Positions 12,182-23,299 of a stretch of DNA of 64,000 nucleotides are shown piece after piece. The position numbers were made by a program, and so were the translations under genes. The DNA is from Lingula anatina (taxonomy: Eukaryota > Brachiopoda > Lingulata > Lingulida > Lingulidae), in NCBI RefSeq assembly GCF_001039355.2, contig NW_019774759.1, forward strand, positions 406,572 to 470,571. Reading direction: 5' to 3'. The notes beneath the pieces are model-generated. The model was given only the letters and a program-made list of their open reading frames with translations, was not told where the DNA came from and did no database searches. How positions within the stretch are numbered: the first letter of the stretch is position 1; every line of letters begins with the position of its first letter.

Positions 12182-12290
12182 CTGTGATAATGGTGCCATT
12201 GCCAGTAGCCGTGACATCACTGACTGCTTCAACCACGTCACAACATTGGGCATATTCAGCAACACTTTTCAAATCTCGGGCGCCGTCAGA
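12182..12290 (-). CDS. Candidate internal exon, function unknown
   Basis: Read on the minus strand, a pyrimidine-rich acceptor (TTGCCTTTTTCAG) is followed by 109 nt open in phase 0, ending at a consensus donor CACAG|GTAAGA. The peptide reads SDGARDLKSVAEYAQCCDVV and continues to NGTIIT. It has normal protein composition and good splice sites at both ends, but I do not recognise a family. A plus-strand ORF abuts it, so at most one strand may be real. Confidence 0.3.
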
Positions 12291-12302
12291 CTGAAAAAGG
12301 CA

Positions 12303-12719
12303 ATGGAGTTGGCAATGCAGGCAACTGAACAGATGGAGAACTTGCGAAAACTGTCTAAATCATTCCGACAACAGCTTAAAGAGGCCGGTTTCCCTGTTAG
12401 AACCGACATCGACCATCCCATAGTATCTGTTGTTGTCGGTGAGATGGAGAGGGTGGTAGAAATACACCACTGTGCTCTAAGGGGATATACCCTTGGGTTT
12501 TCTTTTATCCGGCGACCCCAAAAGACGGAGCCATGGTGCGATTTTTATCAACAAATATTTGACTTCAGAGAAACTCGCCTACACCGTAGATATAATGAGA
12601 AATTCCAGAGACGGCCTGAAGCCGTCCACTTGGATAGACAACGTCAAATACAAGCGCTAGCGAGAGGAAAAAAGAAAAACATGTTACACGAAAGCCTACA
12701 ATACAGACCACAATTTTAG
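12303..12719 (+). CDS. Unassigned ORF, faint alpha-oxoamine-synthase-like segment
   Basis: An ORF of 139 codons runs from the first true ATG (12303) to a TAG at 12717-12719; it is open further upstream to 12246 without an ATG. Residues ~15-60 (KLSKSFRQQLKEAGFPV, then HPIVSVVVGE, later GYTLGFSF) resemble the FR-x-x-(M/L)-x-x-AGF / HPI-x-PV-(M/V)-x-G order in the C-terminal domain of glycine C-acetyltransferase-type PLP enzymes. The rest, a basic tail rich in Arg, Lys and Gln, does not. It could be a retrocopy fragment, a short lineage-specific gene or chance. Confidence 0.3.
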   Translation: MELAMQATEQMENLRKLSKSFRQQLKEAGFPVRTDIDHPIVSVVVGEMERVVEIHHCALRGYTLGFSFIRRPQKTEPWCDFYQQIFDFRETRLHRRYNEKFQRRPEAVHLDRQRQIQALARGKKKNMLHESLQYRPQF

Positions 12720-12856
12720 TGTTAATCTATAGCATTTACTGGTACAATTCAATGTACTACCCTGAAAAACTGAACAATTTAAAGGGTTACCAAATACGGA
12801 ATTGCTAATACGTTCCCGTGAGACCTTCAGTGCTTCGCATACAATGAAATCATTAA

Positions 12857-15515
12857 AGGATTTGCGTCATACCGTCGGAAAGGCCTGAACGGAGCATATT
12901 CTTCAGAAAACATGCCCAACTAACGATATCTTTATCCAAATACACAAAGTAAAAGCTCATTTTGTAAATTTTTGGCTTTAAAAAACGTCCTCTTTGCTCG
13001 GCCTGGAAGTTAATGAGCTACGTGGGCACATGGTCCGATGACGACAATCGTGCCACCGGAGAACAGAGCGTGCTTAGCTGTCAAACTGAGCTGCATTGTC
13101 TACCTGTAAGATGACTTTTCTGGCTTCTGATAAAAGTTAATACTCATTCAGATCTCTTACCCGAGGGGTCTAAATCCTTGTGAAGCTGTGTAAAACCATT
13201 CCCGTCTAGTCAATTCTTTAACGAGCATTTATTATGGTTATCCCAAGTTGTATAAAACACTGCATTTGAATGAGTTAAGGTACTGTTTATTATTGCATAT
13301 GAGGTCCATGCTATTTGTGAAATTCAATTTATTTTATTAAACCGCATATTTTTATTAAACGGAGGTAAACAATGCCCGTTACCTTTACAAGTCCTATCTT
13401 AATGATCCATCTAACTGGAACTTCCTTTAATACCTCTTAATTAGAGGGTTAAATGGCATTCAATTTGTCTTGCGAGTTTCGAACGCACTCTTGATGGCGA
13501 TATTTATCTCAGGTAAAAATCTACCTGTGCGTTAGTTTCAAAGAGCAGCTCCCGCAGACCTGGGGGTACTAGATAAAATTTGAACACCAGGTTTATCGAG
13601 GAGCTAGAGAAACAAAGGAAGAATTTATCCTGCACAGCTTCATAGGAATTTTAACACGGACTTGATCCAGCTTAGACCTTCAAACTAACAGGGTGACATG
13701 GGCAAATTTCACAAACAAATAATAAAACTATATTTCAGTTAGCTTCCTTTAAAATAAATATACCGTTCTGGGTAAATTAGAATATTTATCAAATCACGAG
13801 AATATTTTTGACTTAAATGATGATTTTATTATTAATGGAAATTAAGCTACTATATGAGGTACATTTGCTGTGCTACGCTGTCCTTCATGTTTTCCGTAAG
13901 TCTACATTTTGCTGTACGTGCTTGTAATTTTTTAAAATCTGTGCGTACAATTTTTGTAGGTCTGGTTACCCCCCTGTTATGTGATGAAAGTCTAAATTTG
14001 GCAATTAGTTCCTATATAAGCTTATTTAAATAGAATTGCAGTGTAAAATTTTCAACAAGATGTTGGCTCAATAGCCCTTTACTCTTTGTAGATATTTCCC
14101 CCGTCAACATTTGTCTAAAATTATATTTCAATCTTTACTCTTTCAAAGACAGTATAAAGTTATCTGACATATTTTCGTGTAAACTTAATGACAAGCCAAG
14201 TGTCTCCAGTTCATTCCGTACTCAATTTTACCCAAGCAAAAATTTTTCTTAAGTATAGCACGGTGTTATAAGCTTACAGATTTGCAAAAAGTTTTGCGTA
14301 CAGACGCAGAACTTGCGTTTCAAGTTATAAAATGATAAATCTTTTGAATTATTTAATATTTCAGATAAAATAATCTTCAGAAACAAATCCTCAAAGCATA
14401 AACGAACCATTTTATTACAGCAGTTCCCATTTTTTTCTTTAATATAACGCTCTTTTTCCTGTTTTTCCTCAACACGTTTTCTTCCACGGAAGTATAGCCT
14501 GGGCATACACATGCTTCAAGATACCCTGAGAGCAATTTCTTTTATTAATGTTCGCGACCGTGTTTGAACTTAATTGTTTAAATATTGATATTTAATGTCA
14601 TTTACAAATACCAATAAAATAACCCCATGAAATAAATTATATATATTGAAAAATATGAAAGCCCACCAAGACGAGTTTCATACCTGTTATTACCTGGCTT
14701 GGGAATTGCAGCGGTGCATAATTAACAGGTTTTACTGTTAACGAGCTCGGGTCAACTACAATGCATTTACAAATTTTAATAAGCTTGCCAACTGATGACA
14801 GTCAATCTAAAAGACTATCAGCTTTTGATATGATCTAAAACACCTGAGGTCACCGAGATCGCGAGCATCGCAACTATTGTCACCGAAGTTAGCAACTACG
14901 TTTTGGACGCACGGTTTTTAGGTTCCTTGCGTCCGGCTATGAATTAGCTAGATCGCAGGGAAGAAGTCAAGTAATTGGTGGGAAGTTTCTACGTGCTGTT
15001 TGCGTACTCCAAAATTCGCACGGTGGACGTGCTCCTCACACACGAACTCCCACGTTTTCCCAATTTTTTTTTGGCCGTAGACCACACGTAGCAGCCCGTA
15101 CGTTCGATTGGGACCTAGGCTTAAGTTAGTCACGGAAGACCGTCACAGACAAAGAAAGATAGTCAAGGAGTGCAGCAAATTTGGTGAATCCCACGGCAAC
15201 ACACTGAGGCATAAAGAAAATTGCTCAACTCCGTTCAACACAACTTTCCAAAATTATTCTGTCTGTTTGCCCATGCAGCTCAGTTAAGTCTCGTTGACCT
15301 TTATCCTCATTGTCGTCACAGTACCACTTGACCCAGATCTGTTGCTTCGTTTGTGCATATTGAGGTGAGGTTTATTAAAACGCTTTTTTACTTCTAATAG
15401 ATTGTTTTTTATAATTTTTAAATGGCGGGGATCGATTAAAACATACCTCTAGTGTATAGATTGAGTGCTGAATCTTCAAAATTCGAGAAATGGATTTTTA
15501 TATGACTATTGTCCT
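12857..15515. mobile_element. TTAA-flanked non-autonomous element, copy 1
   Basis: TTAA at 12853-12856 and 15516-15519 bound the segment. The right end read inward is AGGACAATAGTCAT and the left end is AGGATTTGCGTCAT, so the inverted termini are degenerate. The body is collinear with 58169-60509. No transposase was found. TTAA target duplication is the mark of piggyBac-type elements, so this is probably a non-autonomous derivative. It contains a LINE remnant at about 14005-14225. Confidence 0.65.
14005..14225 (-). pseudogene. LINE ORF2 remnant inside TTAA element copy 1
   Basis: On the minus strand the sequence reads FRQMLTGEISTKSKGLLSQH, then LVENFTLQFYLNKLI. This matches FRQVLTGEIFTASKGLLYQH and LVDNFTMQLYLNKPI of the LINE at 32990-35500. 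It is the post-RT C-terminal part of the same family, broken by stops. Confidence 0.7.
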
Positions 15516-15519
15516 TTAA

Positions 15520-16493
15520 TCATTTCTCAATGCTCGAAATATTGCACATACATTTAATGCAGACCATCTTTTCCTCTTCGTTAATAAAGTTCGCCCTCCG
15601 CTAGATAGTCAAACAGGTCAAGGTGAAAGTGCCGTAGTACTTGGGTTAGAACAGGGATTATTCTTATTCTAAGTTGCCTGAACGACCTTTTCCATAAAGA
15701 CAGAGAAAGGTCACCTACATTTAGCTTTTTGCAAATTATCTTGTTTGCACGGATTTTTTGCCTCATTATTCGAATTCGATTAAGTGCTTGTGGGTAAGAG
15801 CTTATTTGTCAGCAATTTTCCATAATCAAAACATGATATAATGTGATAGTTGCAGCCATGTTTGTAAATGACACTTTTTCTCTGACTGACTGGCGTATCT
15901 AGAAAAGTCACACGATAAAGACACCATATTAGCATGTACACGACCAGTGCTTGAGTAAGGGATAACAGTGACTGGTAATGTGCATCGGAAACAGGACATT
16001 GTGTAAAGTAAGGAAGTGGCATTGTGTTTGTTGAGATCAATTTTTATTTCACGTATAGATGTCACTATAATACAGGTGGAGTTCATTACCATTGTGTATT
16101 AGATTGTAATGTTGGTCTTTTTGGGAAAGAGTTATACATGGGGACTCAATGAAATAAAGCGATCTGTGTGGTGTTTTAGCAACCAGGACTCTCTAAATTG
16201 GATGATGAAGTGCCTTTAAAAAAAATACAGATACACTTTGGTTAAAATAATGGGATATTTTGGAGATTAGAGACTGCTCTTAATCTCTAATCCCTGCCTT
16301 CCTCAACATGATGTGGTCGCAAAGCTCTTGTATTAATAACGCAAGCGGCATTAAGATCTGATCCAATTATTGATAGAATTAAAAATGTGGCAATCTACTT
16401 TCATCATATTGCAAATTGTTTACATAGTTACACATTCGGGAACAGCGTAGTTTGAAGTATTTTATTCGCCTGCTTCCAAAACAAATATTAAGG
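15520..16493. other. No recognised gene
   Basis: AT-rich sequence. Minus-strand ORFs up to 88 codons (15780-16092) overlap each other in different frames and lack family resemblance. I see no feature here. Confidence 0.4.
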
Positions 16494-16602
16494 GACCGTT
16501 CACAAGAAAAATCTATTTTCTAAAAATCTACAAATTTATTGGCGGTATCTTGTGATCACGGTCTGTGCCCTGAATACCCCGCGACGTAATTACTGACAAC
16601 GC
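16494..16602. repeat. ~110-bp conserved dispersed repeat, copy 1
   Basis: Shared with 32347-32455 and 58013-58108. The best-conserved core is TGATCACGGTCTGT followed by CCCTGAATACC(C/T)CGCG and CGTAATTA. No coding frame is preserved. Confidence 0.7.
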
Positions 16603-17330
16603 GAGCGAGTTACTTCCAAAGCTGTAATTAATTCTCGGCTGCGCTCGGAGGCGATTCTCGTACCTTGACGCACAGCTGACTTAGTGGCAACATTCAATCA
16701 AAAATAAACGATTATAGGTAAGCGCCAGACAATAAACAAAGTGAAAGTGTAGGTAAGCAATAATGTGGGCGCTAATGGTGTTATCCTGGCGAGGTGACTT
16801 TTACTCAGGTGGACTTGGTGTTGAGCCTTAGCAGCGAGTCAAAACACACAGTGTGCGATCGATATGTGCCTCATGACAGTCTTTGATACAAACATATGTC
16901 ACATGTTGACGGGAGACGGAGTGATCTATAAAGTATATATCCGCGTGTGAAAAAATCAACAAAGTCTTAAAGTTCCGAATAGAAGAGAGTCCGTGAAAAA
17001 ATAATTTTCGACGACCGACCCTGTGTGGAATCCGCACCAATGTCATATTGTGTAATCATAGTTAGTCAACATGTTGTTGTCTAATTTGTGTCTGTGTTTG
17101 CATAAATAATTATAATTCTCTGTAGGGGTGAAAAGGTACGGGGTATGCCTGAGACACTTGAATATACATGTAGCGTGTTAATATTGCACAATTAGTATGT
17201 AAATCAAACACCTGTATATAGATAGTCGCTGCTCTTTAAACAACCCCCTAAATGAAGTCAAACCATCAACTAATTAGTTTGCTTAAATATATCTAAGATA
17301 GAACAAACTTTTTAGCACTTTTTACTTTTT

Positions 17331-17503
17331 ATGACCACATTCAGAACAGTAGAACAAATGGGTAAAATATGGCGACCAACTAAAAAGCTTGCCGTCTAAT
17401 CAGCTCATAGACACTAAATAGATTCCCCATGGGGAAGCATTCAGGTGGGTCGGCCATATTGGACCGTCGGACTAGTAACTCCACTGTTCTGAATGCGGCC
17501 TTA
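17331..17503. mobile_element. Short MITE with ~20-bp inverted termini
   Basis: The left end CCACATTCAGAACAGTAG is mirrored by CCACTGTTCTGAATGCGG at the right. The total length is ~173 bp and the interior has no ORF. Confidence 0.6.
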
Positions 17504-17530
17504 GACATACATTTCGTATATTTCTGTTCC

Positions 17531-17623
17531 TAATGCCCCTATTTCAAACAGACCACGAATCCTGAAATTTGCCAATTCCTGGCGATTTTTGGGATTTGTG
17601 GTCTGTGTGAAATAGGGGCATTA
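17531..17623. mobile_element. 93-bp palindromic MITE
   Basis: Left arm TAATGCCCCTATTTCAAACA then GACCAC. The right arm is GTGGTCTG then TGTGAAATAGGGGCATTA. The arms are ~30 bp with one or two mismatches, so the whole element folds into a hairpin. Host DNA 17624-18090 shows no gene. Confidence 0.7.
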
Positions 17624-18139
17624 AACCCTCCTACGTGTAAACATACTTTCTGGTATTATCAATTTACTTCTAGTGTCCAGATAAACACAAATATCATACT
17701 CTGGGGCGCAAAAGAGGAATGGAATGTGTTTTGACAAGGGTGCTGATAATGATACAGTAGCTAGCCTTAAGGGGGAAAGGGACTGTACGCAAACAGGGAT
17801 AAAATGAACGGTTAGTCTTTAAAGAAAAAAACTCTTAACCGAAAATGATGTTTTGCTCAAAAATTGCAATATTACCTCACACGATAAACTTGGAGCTGTG
17901 TTTCAAGCATAATTAGGTGTTTTAAAGATACATTCAATGAATGCAACGGGAATAAAAAACTAAGACCTTAAATTTAAGATAAGATCTCCAGCCTGCAGAC
18001 GTCTGTCTCGTTCACTACCAGTCTGACGAATTTTAGGTGCAGTGGAGACCATGGAAGACGAAGAAATAAAGGAACGGATGCAAGGGGTTTTCAGGATAGG
18101 CGTGGGAAAAGTCTGCCTTGTGACCCGCAATCGACGATC

Positions 18140-19000
18140 ACTGGCGAAACGCTGAGAGCATACCTTTTATACCGCTGGCGTGTGAGGCATTCCCACCGTG
18201 TGTTCGATTCTGTTCATAAGTTGTTAGGGCGTGCGCAGCACTCAACACGCAATGGGCACTTGCTCCTTCATTGCTTGCAATGTGCGTCTTAGATCAAGTT
18301 TTTTAAACGGTTTTTGCCAATCTCTTACGCTGTTCTCAGAGAATTCGAAGAGTTTGTTGCAGATGTTCGATGTCCTCCGTACTCACGAGCTGTCCACAAA
18401 TTTCACAAGAAGGACTTGCGTGGCACGCGAGATTCACACAGTTTGATCGCCCATACGGCCGGTTGTGACCGAAGTTTACGAGATCGCACTGAATGGCCTA
18501 GAACAAAAATAGACATGATGCCATGCTGTTTATGTCACGTCTCAGTAGATAATGATCAGACAACAACCGGCGGTTTTGTTGACATACTGTCAGAAAAATC
18601 CCCCTTTTTGTGTTAGGTGGCTATGAATAGTATTTCCAAACACAGCTGACTTACCCGCACGAAAACGAAGTAGATACTCCAGCGCAGTAGACTACTGCAA
18701 TCATACTGCAAACATGCTTCAAATCTGCTTCGATTGGGGAGCTAATTAGCATATTTGAAACATGCTTCTATCATGCTGCTAATCTACTGCATTAATGCTC
18801 CTCCTCTGTACAACCCTATGTAATTTTTGAAGTAGAATTGCAGTAGGCTATACTGCATTTCTACTGCAAATATGCTCCGCACCACTACTGCGTTAATGCT
18901 TCTTTGCTACTTCGATACTACTGCATTTTCGTGCGGGTAGTCGCATTCCAAGGGTCAACAAGAGACAACAAGTTGTATAAACAAAACGCCTATTCATAGT
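18140..19000. repeat. Dispersed repeat 'R', copy 1, with a MITE insertion
   Basis: Homologous to 20590-21150. Shared blocks are GAGCATACCTTTTATACC, GGGCACTTGCTC, TTGACATACTGTCAGAAAAA and AAGGGTCAACAAGAG. Partial copies lie at 19306-19395 and 19676-19980. ORFs of 71 and 100 codons lie inside but are not kept in the second copy. Confidence 0.65.
18655..18937. mobile_element. TA-flanked MITE (CCCGCACGAAAA termini)
   Basis: The termini CCCGCACGAAAA and TTTTCGTGCGGG are perfect inverted repeats, flanked by TA at 18653-18654 and 18938-18939. The related host sequence at about 19325 reads GACTTAGTCGC without the insert, an empty site. The interior is rich in ACTGCA/TACTGC words. The TA target suggests mobilisation by a Tc1/mariner-group transposase. 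Confidence 0.8.
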
Positions 19001-19405
19001 TACCTCTACCAGGGACACACACTTTTTGTAGCGCAAGAATGGTGTTATGAATTTGCCAGAAAATATTTATACATATCGGTGAGTAGATAGTTACAAATCA
19101 ATCTATGACCCGAGAGGAAGGTATTTGTATTTATATGAAACATGTAATTACATTTACGCTTGTAAGCCTGATATCACATAAGTGTGATAATAGGTCTAGA
19201 TATATATTACATGTATGTATAACACAAGTAGTTTAGAGGGCCTGTAAAATATTTACTGAAACATTTTAGTGCTCAATAAATTATTATATTATATATGTAT
19301 ATACTTTCTCCAAACACAATGTTGACTTAGTCGCAGCATTCTATAATTACATGTGTTAACAAGAGACATAGACAGTATAAACAAAACTCGACGAACTGTC
19401 ACTTA

Positions 19406-19634
19406 GGGTGTATTCCCAGACATTTAGATCGATCTATCCCCGTGGGGAGTCTCACTAGATTACTGTCAGATAATCCGGATTAAATGTCCGTCCCGACTAC
19501 TACAAGCTGTAAGGGGGTAATTAACTTTCGTGCCCTCTCGGCTGACAGCTATTTAGCGTGAACCCCCAGGGAGTTAGGTCGATCTAGTTTGTATCGATCT
19601 AGTTTGTATCGATCTAATCTCTGGGAATGGGGTC
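19406..19634. mobile_element. MITE family 'GATCGATC', copy 1
   Basis: The left end GGGTGTATTCCCAGACATTT then AGATCGATC is inverted at the right (GATCGATCTAATCTCTGGGA then ATGGGGTC), with TA on both sides. The central word AGCTGTAAGGGGGTAATTAA recurs in all family members. Confidence 0.75.
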
Positions 19635-19705
19635 TAAGGTTGATATCTGGAGTAGCTGGGATCATTTAAAATTCAGTACATTCCAAAGTCAACATAGCTG
19701 ACTTA

Positions 19706-19920
19706 GACCCCATTTCCATAGATTTTAGATCGATGTAATCCTGTGGGGAGTCTAACTAGATTACTGTCAGCTTAGCCGGCTTAAGCGTCTGTCTCGCCTA
19801 CTGAAAGCTGTAAGGGGTTAATTAACTATGGCTGACTGCAATTTAGCTTGAACCCTCAGGGAGTTAGGTCGATCTAAATCTTAATCCCTGGATCGATCTA
19901 AATCTCTGGGAATACACCCT
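19706..19920. mobile_element. MITE family 'GATCGATC', copy 2
   Basis: Inserted in another partial copy of repeat R at the GACTTA site, leaving TTA on both sides (19703-19705, 19920-19922). Ends are GACCCCATTTCC and GGGAATACACCC. The stretch 19981-20530 that follows shows no gene. Confidence 0.75.
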
Positions 19921-20589
19921 TAGATACATTTCGAGGGTCAACAAGAGGCAAAGGTTGAATAAAAAAAATGGCTATGCATTAAAAGGGACTTATATTAAAT
20001 TTGTGCGAATTGACATTCAAGTCAGACTTGTAGCCCATGAACCAGACACCTATGGATATTTCATTAATTAAAACCAAAATATTAAAAATATATTGTTTGA
20101 GAAAGAAATTGGTATATGGCGAATGATTTGTACACAGGGTATAGTTTAACACTTATAAACAAAATCTGGAGCCTCAACTGTTTTATTTTAGAAAATTATG
20201 TACAGGTAACCAGTTTAAATGTGAATCGTACGGTCTCTTCGAAAGTGGGGGTAGGGGAGAGAAAATGCATACTTCATCAATATGGTTAAAGAAATATCAG
20301 TGCATTATATGTCCTTACAGACGCAGCTGTTCGAGCGTTTTGTGATTTACGTCCGATCATTTAAAATACCTGAGGACGTTTGCGAGTTGTGTTTTCCTGC
20401 CTGTAATGTGATCATATAACGCTTCATCTTGTTTGAAGGTAGAGTTGATAATTGTTCTGCTCGAGACCATTCTCGCATGTCGAATTTTACAAAAACTGGT
20501 GCGTTATTCGACGGTAAGTTCGGATCTAGCTCGATAGTGCGTTTTTTATTAAATTAATAACATTATTATTAAGTTATTAAGTCTGCTTT

Positions 20590-21150
20590 ATGAGTCGCAG
20601 TCGACGTGAGCATACCTTTTATACCCCTGACGCATTCCCAACGTGCGTTCGAATTTTTTCGTATGTTGTTGAAGGTGTGCGCCGCAATCAACACGCGAGG
20701 GGCACTTGCTCTTTATTGCGGTTTTTCTTCCAACGGTACCTTACAAAACGTACGTTTCACTTACGAACTACTTGCAATGTCGTTTCATGGAAGCAAGTCA
20801 CGCTGTTTGTAGAGGATTCATAGAGTTTTGGGGACATATCCAACATCCTTCGCACGTGCTTTCGGGATGTCTGCGAACTCAGAATTTTGGGAGGGAGAGT
20901 TTTTGAAGTGCGTGAGAAACTGCACAGAATAAGGACGCACTGAATGGCGTTAAAGCAGTTATAGACGTGAGTTATGCTGATTATTATTAGATATCGATCA
21001 GATTATTATATTGACATACTGTCAGAAAAATTCCCTCCTTTGTTTTAGGCGGTTACCAATGGTACCTCCAAACACACAGCTGATAACCACTGATAATTAC
21101 AAGGGTCAACGACATTCAAAGATTGTATAAGCAGAACGGCTATGCATAAT
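20590..21150. repeat. Dispersed repeat 'R', copy 2
   Basis: Second long copy of the repeat at 18140-19000, without the MITE. Overlapping ORFs of 66-77 codons in three frames do not agree with those in copy 1, which argues against coding function. Confidence 0.65.
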
Positions 21151-21347
21151 AAACTCTACCAGGGATGCATATTCATTACGCGCGCGAAATTGAAGTTCAT
21201 ATCTGTAATAGCCGAGCTCATTAAAGAATTAACCCATCCTAAAGTCAAACAACTGGCGTCCTTGGACCTCGCCGAAACACTTTATGTCTTTGCAACAAAT
21301 TAAAAAATAAAGTCACAGGACACATTGGCTAAATTTCCCTACCGCAT

Positions 21348-21770
21348 CTACGCTTTCATTTGGCCTAATAAGAAAATAAATGTATCCCAAATGTAAGAAT
21401 GGTAAGGAAAACGAAACAAAATAAATTTATAAGCACGCATAATGTGGGTTTTAATCCTATCGAGGTTATTTTTTATTTCATTCATTTGAACTTGGCAGTG
21501 ACTTAAATCAAACACTGTACCGTGTACTATTGTTGTACACTGCGCTACATGGCGGAACTTCGACATAAAACGGCAGATAATTCGTCTGTATTTTGCAATA
21601 GATTGATTACTAATCTTATTATTTATGATCTTTCTAATAGTAAATTTTATGTTTGTTGGCATGAGACGAGGACATTGTGAGCTAATGTCAGCTAAAATTT
21701 CCTTAAAAAGATCCGTAAGATGAAAAGAAGCTGCAGACCCGCTTTTCAAGCAATGTGTCGAGAATAACAT
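21348..21770 (-). CDS. Hypothetical ORF, 140 codons
   Basis: Single open frame starting MLFSTHCLKSGSAASFHLTD and ending IFLLGQMKA. I recognise no domain, signal peptide or clear membrane segment. It is basic with scattered Cys. There is no supporting splice or homology evidence, so it may be chance or a piece of a retroelement. Confidence 0.2.
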   Translation of the reverse strand: MLFSTHCLKSGSAASFHLTDLFKEILADISSQCPRLMPTNIKFTIRKIINNKISNQSIAKYRRIICRFMSKFRHVAQCTTIVHGTVFDLSHCQVQMNEIKNNLDRIKTHIMRAYKFILFRFPYHSYIWDTFIFLLGQMKA

Positions 21771-22189
21771 TGATATGAAAAGGAAACGTTTTCACAAACA
21801 AAATGCTGTTTAAGTTAAAAGGAACCGACAAAAGGGTTCAATGTACAAATAAAGACAATTTCACTCTCGCCCAAAATGCTTGGTGCACAGAAATTTTGGG
21901 ATGCATATCGCCCTGTTTCTTTCATTGTTATTGATATAACCAAATTAATACTGTTTATATTTCAAAATATGTGAAGCTGGAGGATTGGCAAAGTCAAGGA
22001 GAAACAACCAATGCAAATCTGAGAAAAGCGTTTATTTATTTAGGGTTTTTTCTCATGCCACCCCCCCCCCAAAAAAAAAAGAGAGTTTTTTACATAACAG
22101 TGCCAAGTAAAAAATAAAACATAAATTTATACTGTGATTAACAATTAATATGAAATTAGGGGAAATTGTCATGAAACATCTTAGGACTT

Positions 22190-22590
22190 CATTATTAGGG
22201 CCCAATCTCAGTCGTGGGTTTGCCCACCGTTTGCTCGACGGGCAGTTGTCAACAGTGATTTCTTAGCCATTCTTCTTGAAACGTAGCCGTGTTCAAACAG
22301 CCTGCAGTTTACCGTCTGAGACAATCGGCGAGACAATCGAGTCAAACGTCGGGCCTGTAGCTCTAAGGCAATGGGTTAAGCAGATTTGGTCCGATCTCTT
22401 CATGCCAGGTTGATAATGACACGATCACTTCTGGCGTTTCCAATTCGAAGTCTTCCCGTAGATTTAACAGGTGTCACATTTCCTGTCACAGCCCTTCTCC
22501 TTAACATTCTATTTACAGTTTTCCTGTACACACAACGTCTGGCTATTTCGATTTGTTCTACGCCCATATCTGCATATGGTGCCATCTAAT
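22190..22590 (-). pseudogene. Tc1/mariner-like transposase remnant
   Basis: The minus strand reads QIEIARRCVYRKTVNRMLRR, then RAVTGNVTPVKSTGRLRIGN. This is the helix-turn-helix part of a Tc1-type transposase (IAR-x3-V-x2-TV-x2-(M/I)L, then TGNV and GR). After a stop, RLTRLSRRLSQTVNCRLFEH and GYVSRRMAKKSLLTTARR continue the second DNA-binding half. The DDE catalytic domain is absent. Stops and missing bases mark it as dead. DNA on both sides (21771-22189, 22591-23298) holds no other recognised gene. Confidence 0.6.
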
Positions 22591-23299
22591 GTCGTCTTCC
22601 CACATCAGTAGGTGGCTGCATGGTCTGAGTAATCGGTAGGCACAGTTACTAATATGGAAACAACCGCAAAAACTGAAAGAACATGACAAACGCTCCCCAC
22701 CCCACCAGCACTGTACCAAAACTCTGTGACATGTTTCACACACCCCAGACATTTCAGTCATAACCAATGGAGAGTGACTGACTGAAAAGTGTTCATAGTA
22801 CACATACCGTATAGCTAAAAAAAAAACACGACTATTGGTACGCGTATGATCGATAACTGATTTAATTCTCGTAAGATTACCATCCGCCCCCTTCCTTATG
22901 AATAGGTATTACTTTATTAATACAATGCAACCGTCGTGTAGCCGCATGTTAGAAGACAATGTTTGATTACGCACAGCAGTAGGAGGCCGCTACCCCTTCC
23001 CAGCAAGGAGTCAACACAGCAGCGCGTAACCCGGGGTTAATTAGGGGTTATTAGCTGTCCACTTATGATCGGTATTGTTCGTCTTGATTGCAGCACACTT
23101 CCTACTCACTATTGGTTCGACCGCCTCTTCTTTAAATGCTCTCTCAAACCTTTCCTCAGTCAGCCGAGAATGGAAACACGTTTATCTGCCGATAAACTAC
23201 GTCGTTGATGTATTATTCGGCATCATTCTACAGTGGGTCATAAGGCTCTATCTATCATTTTTTTCGTCTCGCATTTTACCAGATTAAGCTGACGCTCGN

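Noticed and set aside
18314-18616. 100-codon ORF with Cys/His residues in repeat R
   Set aside because: Not preserved in the second copy of the repeat at 20590-21150 and overlapped by another frame.
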